The position numbers and the translations under genes were made by a program. The notes beneath the pieces were generated by a model. The model saw only the letters and a list, made by a program, of their open reading frames with translations, made no database searches and was not told the DNA's origin. This document shows, one piece after another, positions 7,870-17,641 of a stretch of DNA of 64,000 nt. Numbering within the stretch: the stretch's first letter is position 1; every line of letters starts with the position of its first letter. Origin of the DNA: Pseudemcibacter sp038106445 (GTDB taxonomy: Bacteria; Pseudomonadota; Alphaproteobacteria; Sphingomonadales; Emcibacteraceae); the NCBI GenBank assembly GCA_038106445.1, contig JAYODU010000002.1, positions 1 through 64,000 of the forward strand, read 5' to 3'.

Positions 7870-10800
7870 ATGAAAAAAATGAATGTTCTGCTGCTTAGCG
7901 CGGCAATGACCATTTTACCAGCTGCGACACCGCAAATTGCCGTGGCGACCGGGGTCAATCTTGGCGGTAAATATGAAAGTTATGAATTCCGCAATGTCGG
8001 CCCCACACGGGGCGGACGGGTAACGACGGTTACCGGCACGGTTGCAGAAAGCGGAACATTTTACATGGGGGCATCCGGCGGCGGCGTGTGGAAAACAGAT
8101 GATTACGGCACCACATGGAAAAATGTCTCCGACGGTTTTTTTGCAACCCCCAGCATCGGCGACATCGCGGTGGCGCAGAATGACGCCAACATTGTTTATG
8201 TGGGCACGGGGTCAGACGGGCTTCGATCCAATGTGATAACCGGGAAGGGGGTTTACCGTTCCATCGACGGCGGTAAAAACTGGCAGCATGTGGGGCTGAC
8301 CAACACGGGGCATATCGGCGCGGTTGAAATTGACCCGCGCAGCAACGATACAGTTTATGTGGCGGCGATCGGGAATGCCTTTGCACCAAACGAAGACCGC
8401 GGTCTTTATAAAACCACCGACGGCGGGAACACATGGGATAAGGTGCTTTATATTTCCGACACCGTCGGCATTGTTGACGTGGAAATGCACCCGTCAAACC
8501 CGAATATCGTTTATGCATCGGCATGGAAAGCGGACCGGAAGCCATGGACGATCATTTCCGGCGGTGAAATGTCGGAAAATGAAGGCGGCATATATAAATC
8601 CATTGATGCGGGCCGGACATGGAAGAAAATCAATAACGGGCTTCCCACGGGTCTTGTCGGGAAAATTGACCTTGCGGTAACACCGGCCAATTCATCGGTT
8701 GTGGGCGCGATTGTTGAAGCACCAAACTCGGAAGGGGGGCTTTACTGGTCAACCGACCTTGGCGAAACATGGGAACATGTGTCAAACGATAACGGTGTTC
8801 AAAACAGGCCGTTTTATTACACCAACCTTGATATCGACCCGACGAACGAAAAAATCATTTATTCAAACGCCAATCCGCTGCGTAAATCGGTGGACGGCGG
8901 TAAATCGTGGGTAACGGTTTCCGTTCCTCACGGCGATAACCATGACATATGGCAAAACCCCAATAATCCGGATTTGTTAATTCAATCCAACGATGGTGGC
9001 GCCAATGTCAGCTTTAATGGCGGCAAAACATGGTCAACACAGTTTAACCAGCCAACAACCGAAGTTTACCAGGTCGAAGTCGATGACCAGCATCCATACT
9101 GGCTTTATGCAGGAATGCAGGACAATGGCTCCACCATTTCGGTGCCCAGTAACGCCCCGTGGGGATCGCAGCATACAAATGCGTATATTCAGTATGCGGG
9201 TGGCTGCGAAACCGGCCCGGCGGTGCCAAAACCCGGCAACCATAATATTATCTATTCCGATTGTAAGGGCCGCTTTGGCACATTCGATAAACGCACCGGC
9301 ACCGAAAAGGCATATTATGTGGGCGCAACCAACATTTACGGGCACGATCCATCCGATCTTAAATACCGGTTCCAGCGTGTGGCGCCGATTCATGTATCAC
9401 CCCATGATGCGGATGTTGTTTACCACGGATCACAATATCTGCACCGTACCCGCGATGACGGCGTGACATGGGAGCAAATATCACCCGACCTGACTGCGAA
9501 CGAACCCGATAAACAGGTTATTTCCGGCGCGCCGATCACGCGCGATATTACCGGCGAAGAATATTATTCGGTGATTTATTCCATACAGGAAAGCCCCGTT
9601 GAAAAGGGTGTAATCTGGGTCGGGGCTAATGACGGCCCCGTGCACGTAACCCGCGATGACGGTGTGACATGGGAAAATGTAACCCCGCGTATGCCAACGG
9701 GTGGCCGTGTGGACAGCGTTGCGCCAAGCCCGCATCAGGCCGGCAAAGCCTATATCACCGTGCTTCGTTACCAGCTTGGAGATTGGAAGCCCTATATTTT
9801 CAAAACTGAAAATTACGGTGAAAGCTGGGAGAGCATTACCAATGGCATTCCGGCCGATTACCCCGTTCGGGTAGTACGCGAAAGCCCGGATCATGAAGGG
9901 CTGCTGATTGCCGGGACCGAATTTGGCATGTTTATGTCCGCCAACGACGGGGACAGCTGGGAAGTGTTCCAACAGAACCTGCCAATTACACCGGTATCGG
10001 ATATTAAATTCGTCCGTGGTGACCTTGCGGTTTCAACAATGGGTCGTGGGTTCTGGATCATGGACAACATCCAGTCCGTTGCCGCCGCGGCAATAGCGGG
10101 AGGAAACAGCGTACAAGTGCTGCGTCCGAAGGATCAGTTCCGTTACCGTTATCCGCGCGGAATGCCTGATGACGGTGTATCCGACGGTGTTCCAGAACTT
10201 CCAAGACCGACAGTCGCCATTGATTATTATGTTCCCGAAGGGGATCATGCATCAATCAAGCTTGAAATACTTGATGAGCAGGGCGATCTTGTGACCACAT
10301 ATGTCAATGACGGCAGCAAAGCCGAAGACAATGACCGTGACGCCCCAGCCTATATCATTACCGAAAGCCTTGAAAAAGATGCGGGACTTAAACGTTTCCG
10401 TTGGGATATGACATGGCTTGGCCCGTGGCATGCGACCGCGTCCCGCCGTTATGGTGACGGACCGATTGTAACACCGGGAACCTATCAGGCACGCATCACA
10501 TTAGGCGATCAGACATCCACCCAGAGCTTTGATTTGATGGTTGACCCGCGTGTAACAGAGCAGGGCATCAATGTCACCGACATTACCGCCCAAACGCAAC
10601 TACAACTGCTTATTTCCGATCTGTTCAGTCGCGCTCGCAAGCTTCTGGTGGAAGCAAACGCCGAACACCGTGCGCTTCACGGGCAGTACCGTGGCCAGAG
10701 TGCGGATCAACGCGGTGCGGAAGCAAATGCAAACTTTGACCGTGTGCATGCGGCGGTAAGGGCATTGAACACCCCCAATGTTATATACCCAAAAGCCGGC

Positions 10801-10935
10801 CTTGTGGGCATGTTCAGCTATCTTTACGATATCAATAGTGATGCCGACCAGATCCCCGGCAAGGACAGCGTTGACCGCTTTGCGGAACTGAGCACTGAAT
10901 TTGAAGCTGTGGAGGCAGCCTACAGGGATAAATAA
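7870..10935 (+). CDS. Large secreted Asp-box (BNR/sortilin-type) beta-propeller protein
   Basis: This 1021-residue protein has a signal peptide ending near ATPQIAVA. About eleven Asp-box-like repeats of the type S/T-x-D-x-G-x-T-W are visible (RSIDGGKNW, KTTDGGNTW, KSIDAGRTW, WSTDLGETW, RTRDDGVTW and others). They indicate one or two large beta-propellers related to sialidase/VPS10-like folds and often annotated glycosyl hydrolase. A beta-sandwich and a helical tail follow from about residue 770. I see no sialidase catalytic set, so an enzymatic role is unproven. An AAGGGA ribosome-binding site precedes ATG 7870. The gene is visibly richer in GC than its neighbours. Confidence 0.85.
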   Translation: MKKMNVLLLSAAMTILPAATPQIAVATGVNLGGKYESYEFRNVGPTRGGRVTTVTGTVAESGTFYMGASGGGVWKTDDYGTTWKNVSDGFFATPSIGDIAVAQNDANIVYVGTGSDGLRSNVITGKGVYRSIDGGKNWQHVGLTNTGHIGAVEIDPRSNDTVYVAAIGNAFAPNEDRGLYKTTDGGNTWDKVLYISDTVGIVDVEMHPSNPNIVYASAWKADRKPWTIISGGEMSENEGGIYKSIDAGRTWKKINNGLPTGLVGKIDLAVTPANSSVVGAIVEAPNSEGGLYWSTDLGETWEHVSNDNGVQNRPFYYTNLDIDPTNEKIIYSNANPLRKSVDGGKSWVTVSVPHGDNHDIWQNPNNPDLLIQSNDGGANVSFNGGKTWSTQFNQPTTEVYQVEVDDQHPYWLYAGMQDNGSTISVPSNAPWGSQHTNAYIQYAGGCETGPAVPKPGNHNIIYSDCKGRFGTFDKRTGTEKAYYVGATNIYGHDPSDLKYRFQRVAPIHVSPHDADVVYHGSQYLHRTRDDGVTWEQISPDLTANEPDKQVISGAPITRDITGEEYYSVIYSIQESPVEKGVIWVGANDGPVHVTRDDGVTWENVTPRMPTGGRVDSVAPSPHQAGKAYITVLRYQLGDWKPYIFKTENYGESWESITNGIPADYPVRVVRESPDHEGLLIAGTEFGMFMSANDGDSWEVFQQNLPITPVSDIKFVRGDLAVSTMGRGFWIMDNIQSVAAAAIAGGNSVQVLRPKDQFRYRYPRGMPDDGVSDGVPELPRPTVAIDYYVPEGDHASIKLEILDEQGDLVTTYVNDGSKAEDNDRDAPAYIITESLEKDAGLKRFRWDMTWLGPWHATASRRYGDGPIVTPGTYQARITLGDQTSTQSFDLMVDPRVTEQGINVTDITAQTQLQLLISDLFSRARKLLVEANAEHRALHGQYRGQSADQRGAEANANFDRVHAAVRALNTPNVIYPKAGLVGMFSYLYDINSDADQIPGKDSVDRFAELSTEFEAVEAAYRDK

Positions 10936-10953
10936 ACATAAAACCCTAATTCA

Positions 10954-10987
10954 AGCCCCGTAAGATTAACCGCTTCCGGGGCTTTTT
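10954..10987 (+). terminator. Rho-independent terminator of the propeller gene
   Basis: AGCCCCG (10954-10960) pairs with CGGGGCT (10977-10983) and is followed by a run of T. It lies 18 bases after the stop codon at 10935. Confidence 0.85.
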
Positions 10988-11187
10988 ATGACGATAAAGG
11001 ATTTAATGGTCGAAGTATCACAATTTTAAGCATTTCACGCTGCGAGGGCAAAAACATAAATGACTTTGGTATAGAAACTATTTCAGTTTCCATTGTAGAT
11101 AATAATGGAAATGTCTTAGGAGAGGAAGATTTAAAGTTTACTGTAATACAAAATGGTTACTCGGTATTACCCAATATAAGCATTTAA
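10987..11187 (+). pseudogene. Start-less C-terminal gene remnant
   Basis: An open frame of about 66 codons with protein-like composition (SVSIVDNNGNVLGEEDLKF) ends at TAA 11185-11187. It has no ATG, GTG or TTG start in frame and begins inside the terminator of the previous gene. It looks like the 3' end of a lost beta-rich protein. The family is not recognised, and chance openness in AT-rich DNA cannot be excluded. Confidence 0.35.
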
Positions 11188-11272
11188 AAAATAGTAATAC
11201 CAATTCTTTCGTCGCGTTTCTTAGCTTTTTTTGCTACACTGCTTTTCAAAATAATTAAAACGGGAGACAGGC

Positions 11273-11320
11273 ATGAGTATTAAAAAAACAACACTCGCTG
11301 ATGCAGTCAGCAGAATCTGA
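11273..11320 (+). pseudogene. Truncated gene start, 15 codons, possibly CoA-transferase-like
   Basis: A GGGAGA ribosome-binding site precedes ATG 11273, which encodes MSIKKTTLADAVSRI and then TGA. Just after the stop, another frame reads IATGGNGYF. Together TLADAVSRI and IATGG resemble the N-terminus of CoA-transferase subunits with the middle missing. This is a weak resemblance and only suggests a decayed gene start. With the fragment before it, it fills the 448-base gap between 10936 and 11383. Confidence 0.3.
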
Positions 11321-11383
11321 TTGCCACAGGCGGTAACGGGTATTTTTAATGTTTTGCGGCAAATTAAAGCGGTATAGAGACGC

Positions 11384-12337
11384 ATGGTTAGAGTTTTAGT
11401 CGTTGGGGTCGGTCGCATGGGGTTTGCCCATGCGAAGGCCGCGAATATGCTTCCTGATGTCAAAATTGTTGGCCTTGTGGCGCGGAACTGGCAAAAATGG
11501 CAGGAAGTGGCCGAATATTTTTCAGATGTTCCTCTTTATAACACATATAAAGACGCGCTGGCCGCAACAAAGCCCGATGCAGTGATTATTTCAAGCTATA
11601 CGGACACACACGCGCTTTATGCCTGCCAGGCAATGGAGGCGGGTGCCCATGTATTTGTGGAAAAACCGCTTGCCATGATTAAAAGGGAAGCCGGTCATAC
11701 GATCGCGACAGCCCGCAAATGTGGTAAAAAGCTTTATGTCGGCTATATTTTGCGCCATCACGCCAAATGGATGAAATTTATTGAATGTGCAAAAGCCCTG
11801 ACCCCGCCTGTAAGTGTCACCATAACAAGTAATCAGCATAGCACAGGGGAAGAATGGGAACTGCATAAAAATATCCTCAATGCCGGACTATCACCGCTTG
11901 TTGATTGCGGCATTCATTATGCCGATGTTATGGGACAAATCGCATCTACGCCAATTGCAAATATCAAATCGCTTGGCTATAAAACGGTGGAAAATATGGT
12001 CGTTCCCAACGAAACCAACATGCTGATCACATATGAAGATGGCTCAAAACTATATTTTGAAAGCGGTTTTGGCCCGAACATTGACAAGAATGACATTTCC
12101 ATTGCAAAAGCGGAAAGCAATGATGGAAGTGTGCATATTACCCCCGATAATCTAGTCAAAGCAGGGGATAAACGCTACCAGTTTGGGGATGATGAAACAG
12201 ATAAGGCCATAATCGCCCAACAAAAGTCCTTTTTTAATGCTATAAAAGGGGATATAGATTTAGAAGACCACTGGCAGTATGCGGCCATGAGCCTAGCGGT
12301 AGTATTAATCGCTGAAGAAGAAATGAAAATTAGCTAA
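11384..12337 (+). CDS. Gfo/Idh/MocA-family NAD(P)-dependent oxidoreductase
   Basis: This 317-residue protein has an N-terminal Rossmann motif (VVGVGRMGFAHAKAA, a GxGxxG-type loop). The family block VFVEKPLA near residue 92 carries the conserved EKP lysine of the active site. The C-terminal half is the substrate-binding alpha/beta domain with a histidine in DCGIHYADV at the expected catalytic position. Members oxidise or reduce sugars, inositols or related compounds. The neighbours give no substrate clue. Confidence 0.88.
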   Translation: MVRVLVVGVGRMGFAHAKAANMLPDVKIVGLVARNWQKWQEVAEYFSDVPLYNTYKDALAATKPDAVIISSYTDTHALYACQAMEAGAHVFVEKPLAMIKREAGHTIATARKCGKKLYVGYILRHHAKWMKFIECAKALTPPVSVTITSNQHSTGEEWELHKNILNAGLSPLVDCGIHYADVMGQIASTPIANIKSLGYKTVENMVVPNETNMLITYEDGSKLYFESGFGPNIDKNDISIAKAESNDGSVHITPDNLVKAGDKRYQFGDDETDKAIIAQQKSFFNAIKGDIDLEDHWQYAAMSLAVVLIAEEEMKIS

Positions 12338-12355
12338 TTTAATGTATTAAATAAT

Positions 12356-13018
12356 ATGTGTAAAACATTGAAAATAATAATTATTACTGTTTTAAAAATT
12401 TTTTTTTCTACACTTATTATTGCATCACAATCAAACGCGCAGGGGCGGGACAAAACCTACGAACGGATCAAAAACACATCTGCCAAAATTGTCCGCGGGA
12501 AAATTATTGGCCGCGAAGAGGTACGTTATGATTATGATGGCGTTGATATGCGGTGCGGATATATCCTTGAAATCGATGTCATTAAGACCTTCAAAGGCGG
12601 AAATGATAATTTTAAAGTCTTTGCTTCAAATAGCGATATATTGATGAATGATGCGCCGGATACAGAATATTTCATGTTTGTCCGTGAGAACCCTGCATTC
12701 GGGGAACGTCCTGCCATTGATTTCATCAATTGTGACGAAGGAAGATCAACACGCATGGATATTTCGGGGTTTGAATATCTTTCAACGCGGTTTATACAAC
12801 AAATTTTCCCTATCGTTTCCTATACAGCGGAGAACCCCATTGTTGATGAAGATACGGGGGTTGTAAAAAAGGATGAATGGATGATGATTGTTGACCGGAT
12901 CGCAAATAATGCCCTGCCATATACGATTTCCCGCAGGAGGCTTAATAACGGTAATCTGGCTGTTATCGAAGAAATGAGCCTTCGTAATTTTCTGGATGAA
13001 TTTGACCTTAACGGGTAG
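12356..13018 (+). CDS. Secreted hypothetical protein
   Basis: This 220-residue protein has a signal peptide ending near SQSNAQG. The mature part is beta-rich, with VRGKIIGREEVRYDYDG and an ILEIDVIKTFKGG strand pair typical of small secreted domains of unknown role. Two cysteines are spaced about 54 residues apart. It begins 18 bases after the oxidoreductase stop and may be cotranscribed. I do not recognise a family. Confidence 0.7.
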   Translation: MCKTLKIIIITVLKIFFSTLIIASQSNAQGRDKTYERIKNTSAKIVRGKIIGREEVRYDYDGVDMRCGYILEIDVIKTFKGGNDNFKVFASNSDILMNDAPDTEYFMFVRENPAFGERPAIDFINCDEGRSTRMDISGFEYLSTRFIQQIFPIVSYTAENPIVDEDTGVVKKDEWMMIVDRIANNALPYTISRRRLNNGNLAVIEEMSLRNFLDEFDLNG

Positions 13019-13166
13019 TCCATTTTACCTTTTGGCGATTTTTCCCACTTTTCTGACGATTTGTGCTATAATATATACTTCTAATCACCGACAGAGCCAT
13101 GTGTGTATCGACCCGGCTAATCCTTAGACCAATACAATTCAACTGTAAATGGTGAGAGGAGTAACG

Positions 13167-13195
13167 ATGATGATTGTACTAAATTGACGTAGTAC
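13167..13195 (+). other. Six-codon leader-like ORF with overlapping inverted repeat
   Basis: An AGAGGAG ribosome-binding site is followed by ATGATG and the tiny frame MMIVLN ending at TGA 13185-13187. It overlaps the perfect inverted repeat GTACTA (13176-13181) / TAGTAC (13190-13195). No coding gene follows on the plus strand. It may be the stump of a deleted gene or a leader whose operon is gone. A TATAAT box at 13067-13072 could drive it, but no good -35 is visible. Confidence 0.3.
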
Positions 13196-13244
13196 AAAGA
13201 GATTATAATATTCTAATTGTTTGTTTTGTTCGTAAATCTGACGA

Positions 13245-13559
13245 TTATTGTATCGAAAATTTGATTTGTTGTTCTTTTAACATTTTGTCATTAAAAAAAG
13301 TGCCAAAGGGGATGACAGATGCGATTAAGACACGAAGGAACTGAACAAAATTAATCCTGCAACGCATCAAAATTTCAATTGCAAATAAGATGTATAAAAT
13401 AAACAGCCCACCATGAGCCGCCCCCACATACCAGCTGAATGAAGCATATCCCAGATAATATTTCATCGGCATAGAGATAAACAGCAGAAGCAAGAATGAA
13501 AGTCCTTCTATGAAGGCAATTTTTCGAAATCGCTCAAGTGGGTCTGTTAAAATAAGCAA
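13245..13559 (-). CDS. DUF3817 integral membrane protein
   Basis: The protein has about 104 residues and three membrane helices. The DUF3817 pattern is plain: RFRKIAFIEGLSFLLLLFI, then MPMKYYLG, then AAHGGLFILYILFA, and a final IPFGTFFNDK. I chose TTG at 13559 as start because an AAGGA site lies nine bases upstream and the family begins directly before the PLERFR segment. An in-frame TTG at 13592 is the alternative. The function is unknown. Confidence 0.75.
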   Translation of the reverse strand: MLILTDPLERFRKIAFIEGLSFLLLLFISMPMKYYLGYASFSWYVGAAHGGLFILYILFAIEILMRCRINFVQFLRVLIASVIPFGTFFNDKMLKEQQIKFSIQ

Positions 13560-13619
13560 TATTAAATTTCCTTGAAGATATTTTGATGACAATTGTTTAC
13601 ATCACATTTGATGTAAGGT

Positions 13620-16190
13620 TTATGATTTCTTGTATAATATTTTATTTGCCCGCATCAATAGGTCTGTTTCCTGTAATATTTTCAAGCGAAGCTGATAGTT
13701 ATAATCTGGCCTTTCTCTTAAAAAATTATTCACTGTTTGAACGGCACTGTCAGACTGATAATATCTGAAACTGGATGCAAGCCAACGGCTGGGGAAAAAT
13801 ATATCACCTGTTATCTGGATATCCTGAACCATTTCAAGGCTTTTTTGCAAATATTTTTCTGAAGCGCCGTTTCGTAACGGATGATGCAAATATTCAAGTG
13901 CTGAAAGGACCCATGCTTCAGTGGTTCTGTTTTGCGGCATTTCCAATGCCTGGAAAAACTTATCCCTTATATCCTGCTTAGGGGATAACGAATATTGCAA
14001 AAATTCCCAGCGGCGCTGGCTATCCAGTCCATCAACATTTGTCATTTGAGTTTTTATAATTGTGTCTGCTTCACCCGGCAATTTAATCGCTAGAAACGCA
14101 GCCATGTTGGTATAATCACCTACACCAAGCTTTAAATACTCATATTCTGGTTTCTTCGTCCAGATATTACGTACATTTACAAGTGCCTGCTCAGTAAGTG
14201 CGATATCAGCATAATTTCTGACATATATTCGTTTAACACCAATATCGTGTTTATCATTATTTATCTGTTGCCAGATTGCATTTTCAATTGCCGGTGCAAG
14301 TTCAAGTCGCGCTTCGGTAGTGAATAATGACCAGTATATAGACACAAGCTGGCGCATCAGATGGTTTATGATCAGGGTATTTTCTTCCCTTTCAATAGCG
14401 AAGAGAACCAGGTCAACATATTCGCGCGGCGTAATGGTTCCGTTCGCTTCCAGCAAATGTTCATATAAATTCACAAAGGCAGACGCTTTTTCAAGAGAAC
14501 TTAGTGTATCCCAGTTATCACGGATAAAATTCTTACTTATAGGAAATAGCCCATATCCCATACCGTTTGAATTAGGAAGAATTGTAGGATCATTGGTATT
14601 ACCCAGTGAATCAAGATTAACTGCTTCACCATTTACGGTTATGTTATAGGGAACCGGCCCTCTTTTTAGATCGAAATTCTGTGCCCATGTTCTATCCATG
14701 CCTTGTGGATCATATTGTGACAGAAGCAATCCTCCTCCGGGCTTGTTTTCAATTTCAAATACAGGGCGACCAGGCGTGTTAACCCACACATCACTCCAGT
14801 TTTTTACATCTACATCACTATATTTGTCGAGTAGTGCAATCAAATCCGGCCATGTGGCATTCTTTAGTGCATAAGTCTGCAAATATTCACGAATGCCATC
14901 GCGAAACTTATCTTCACCCAGCAATAGTTCAAGCTGCTGCATCATGATCGGTGCTTTGTTATATATAATATCACCATACATGGATCCCGCTTCATTGAGG
15001 TTCGGAAGTTCCTGACGGATCGGGTTGGTGCCAGGTGATCGATCCACACTATAAGCTCCCGGATGAAGCCTTAAATGTGCCCTTAGTTGGTGATCAATAT
15101 CCGGAAAACTTGGACTAACAAGTTTTGCAGACATGAAGTTGGCAAAAACTTCCTTGGTCCAGACATCGTTGAACCAGTCCATCGTTACCAGATCGCCAAA
15201 CCACATGTGCGCTGTTTCGTGTCCAATCAGGCTTGCTCTGATTAACCGTTCAACCGGTGCCGGATTTTCATCAAGCATCAACGTTTCCGATTTATAATGG
15301 ATGGAACCGATATGTTCCATTCCGCCAAACTGGAAGCTGGGAATAAGCACAAACCCGAACTTGTCAAAAGGATATTTTATGCCGGTATATTCTTCCATAT
15401 AATCAATGGCGGCCTTATGATGACGGAAAATATCATCCACATTGTTCCGCGCTTTTGCTGAATCAATTTCACGGTGCATCATGGTCATTTCCATTCCGCC
15501 TACGCTTTTTGTGATTTTTTCAAAATTACCCGCGACAAATGAAAACAGATAGGTGCTCATCAGGTTTGATTTTTTAAAATGTATTTTTGAGCGCGAAATC
15601 CGTTCGCTCCTGCTTCTAATTTCAGCTGCGGACATCGCTTCCCATCCGCCCGGGATTGACAAGCTCAGTTCGAAGGTTGCTTTTAAATTCGGCTGATCAA
15701 AACTTGGGAAACTGGTCCGCATCCGGTCCGGTACGAACAGGGTATACACAAAAGCAGGTGTTCTTTTAAGCGCACCTTCACCAGCTTCGAAATCAATTCT
15801 TACCTTATTTTTTCCAAGCTTCAGTCTTTCCCGGTTAATAATAATGTGCTCATTACAATGATCAATATTAACACGTCGACCATTTACCTTGATCGTAATA
15901 AGTTTTTCGCTTTCAGCACTGAAGTCCAATTGCAAATCCTGGGAGATATCACTTAATTTGAATGATATTTCAGAAAGCGTCCTTATCGGTTCGTTCATCG
16001 CCAAAGGGATGCTTACGTCAAGATTGTAATTTATATCGGAAATTGTTTTCTTGCGGTGCTGTGCCAATTCCCAGGAGACCCCCTTGACGACAGCGATATC
16101 CTCTACTTGCTGCGCAGCAGCAGGCAAGTAGTGAAGGGATACTAATAAAATTGCACACAAATATCGTGATATATACTTCTGCAAGTTCAT
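13620..16190 (-). CDS. Secreted M1-family metallo-aminopeptidase
   Basis: This 856-residue protein has a signal peptide (ending YLPAAAQQ). It carries the exopeptidase motif GGMEH near residue 289 (GxMEN in classical enzymes, here with His in place of Asn). The zinc motif HETAH is at about 324-328 with the third ligand Glu at about 347 (WTKEVFANF). A long helical C-terminal domain (ERAP1-like) follows. It should remove N-terminal residues from peptides in the periplasm or outside the cell. The GxMEH variant is unusual because the Asn normally contributes to substrate positioning. Confidence 0.92.
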   Translation of the reverse strand: MNLQKYISRYLCAILLVSLHYLPAAAQQVEDIAVVKGVSWELAQHRKKTISDINYNLDVSIPLAMNEPIRTLSEISFKLSDISQDLQLDFSAESEKLITIKVNGRRVNIDHCNEHIIINRERLKLGKNKVRIDFEAGEGALKRTPAFVYTLFVPDRMRTSFPSFDQPNLKATFELSLSIPGGWEAMSAAEIRSRSERISRSKIHFKKSNLMSTYLFSFVAGNFEKITKSVGGMEMTMMHREIDSAKARNNVDDIFRHHKAAIDYMEEYTGIKYPFDKFGFVLIPSFQFGGMEHIGSIHYKSETLMLDENPAPVERLIRASLIGHETAHMWFGDLVTMDWFNDVWTKEVFANFMSAKLVSPSFPDIDHQLRAHLRLHPGAYSVDRSPGTNPIRQELPNLNEAGSMYGDIIYNKAPIMMQQLELLLGEDKFRDGIREYLQTYALKNATWPDLIALLDKYSDVDVKNWSDVWVNTPGRPVFEIENKPGGGLLLSQYDPQGMDRTWAQNFDLKRGPVPYNITVNGEAVNLDSLGNTNDPTILPNSNGMGYGLFPISKNFIRDNWDTLSSLEKASAFVNLYEHLLEANGTITPREYVDLVLFAIEREENTLIINHLMRQLVSIYWSLFTTEARLELAPAIENAIWQQINNDKHDIGVKRIYVRNYADIALTEQALVNVRNIWTKKPEYEYLKLGVGDYTNMAAFLAIKLPGEADTIIKTQMTNVDGLDSQRRWEFLQYSLSPKQDIRDKFFQALEMPQNRTTEAWVLSALEYLHHPLRNGASEKYLQKSLEMVQDIQITGDIFFPSRWLASSFRYYQSDSAVQTVNNFLRERPDYNYQLRLKILQETDLLMRANKILYKKS

Positions 16191-16374
16191 AAGCGTAAAT
16201 TATCATTATAAATATTTAAATTCAACACCGCTTGCGATCACAATTGTTTTACCAAACAAGAAGGTTGTCCAGTTACATTTCAAAGTAATAAAATAGAAAA
16301 ACAACACATTGCCATTTAATAATGCATCGTTATAGTCAGCGCACTGTTTCACTTAACATCTCCAGGTCCTTAAA

Positions 16375-17584
16375 ATGTCGGATATCATGTTAGAACGCAA
16401 GATCGTATGGCTCGCGGCGCTTATTCAACTGGCAAATGTGCTCGATTTTATGATGGTGCTGCCATTGGGGCCTGATCTGACGCGTGCCATCAACATTCCT
16501 TCATCGGATATGGGGCTGGTCGGCGGCATATATACATTTGCTGCTGCTTTTTCAGGGATATTATTTGCACCATATCTTGATCATTGTGACCGTAAAAAAG
16601 CGACTTTGATTTTTATGCTTGGGCTTGTGATCAGTACATTTTTATGTGCTTTTGCCTGGGACCGTGACAGCATGCTTGCTGCACGAACGCTTGCTGGGCT
16701 ATTTGGTGGACCGGTTACTGCGCTGACAATGGCAATGGTTGTGGATATGGTTCCTATAAAAAGGCGTGGCCGCGCCATAGCGTTGGTTACAAGCGCCTTT
16801 ACGGTTTCAAGTGTATTTGGGGGTTCCCTTTGCGTTAAGACTATCACTTTGGGTAAACTGGCAGGCGCCTTTCTACGCAGTGGCCGGATTTGGGTTAGCT
16901 GTGACAGCAGGGTTTTTCCTGCTGCTGCCGTCAATGACAGCCGATATTGATTACACCAGTGAAAAACGTATAAAAATACCGCTTTTGCCAATGCTAAAAC
17001 GAAAGGATATCCTAATTTCCTATAGCATAATGGCAATTATGAGCTTTGGTCATTTTATGCTTTTTGCCGGGACTATTATATATTTTGTTTTTAATCTTGG
17101 TTTTCCGCGTGAAGATCTTGAAATATTATATACGCTTGGTGGCTGCTTAAGTTTTATCGCCATGATGATGACCGGTCAAATTGTGGACCGTGTTGGGGCC
17201 AGAATGCTGTCATTCATTATAACCGTTTTATATGTGATTGTGCTTGCTGATTGGTATTTGCATCCACCCGTCATGTCCTTGACTGCCGTATTTTGTCTAT
17301 TCATGATGTGTGCTGCAATTATGGGCGTTATTTGTTCGAGTATAGCATCTGAAGTTCCCGGTGAAAAAGAACGTGCTGCTTATATGTCATTACAAAGAAC
17401 CACCAGACACCTTGCAGCGGGGCTTGGTGGTGTCGTATCATCGATAATAATGACCAGTAATCCGGACGGCAGTTTGAATAATATTGATATCCTGGCCTCT
17501 GTGAGTATCGGATGTATTATGTCATTGCCTGTGCTTGTTCTGATCTTAAGACGATCTTTATCAATGCGTGGCGCAACAGTTTAA
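16375..17584 (+). pseudogene. MFS transporter, split by a +1 frameshift in a G5 run
   Basis: The first frame (16375 onward) encodes the N-terminal half of a major facilitator transporter, with helices from residue 8 and a DHCDRKKATL loop between helices 2 and 3. It leaves the protein-like frame at GGGGG 16819-16823. Removing one G restores VFGVPFALRLSLWVNW and a continuous reading through to TAA 17582-17584, giving a normal length of about 400 residues. This is either a real indel, phase variation in a short homopolymer, or a sequencing error. The substrate is unknown. The split copy as written would not make a full transporter. Confidence 0.8.
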
Positions 17585-17591
17585 TTATTAG

Positions 17592-17621
17592 TTTACATGT
17601 AAGATAAACTAGGCATATGAT
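17592..17621 (+). promoter_or_regulatory. Candidate kynA promoter with overlapping palindromic operator
   Basis: TTTACA (17592-17597) and TATGAT (17616-17621) form a -35/-10 pair with an 18-base spacer. A perfect palindrome TTACATGTAA (17593-17602) overlaps the -35 box and would suit a dimeric regulator. The AAGGAG ribosome-binding site follows at 17628-17633. Confidence 0.4.
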
Positions 17622-17641
17622 GCAGACAAGGAGACAGCATC

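Noticed and set aside
8030..8545. Long minus-strand open frames inside the propeller gene
   Set aside because: They are low-complexity Arg/Pro/Cys-rich shadows of a GC-rich coding gene, with no start signal.
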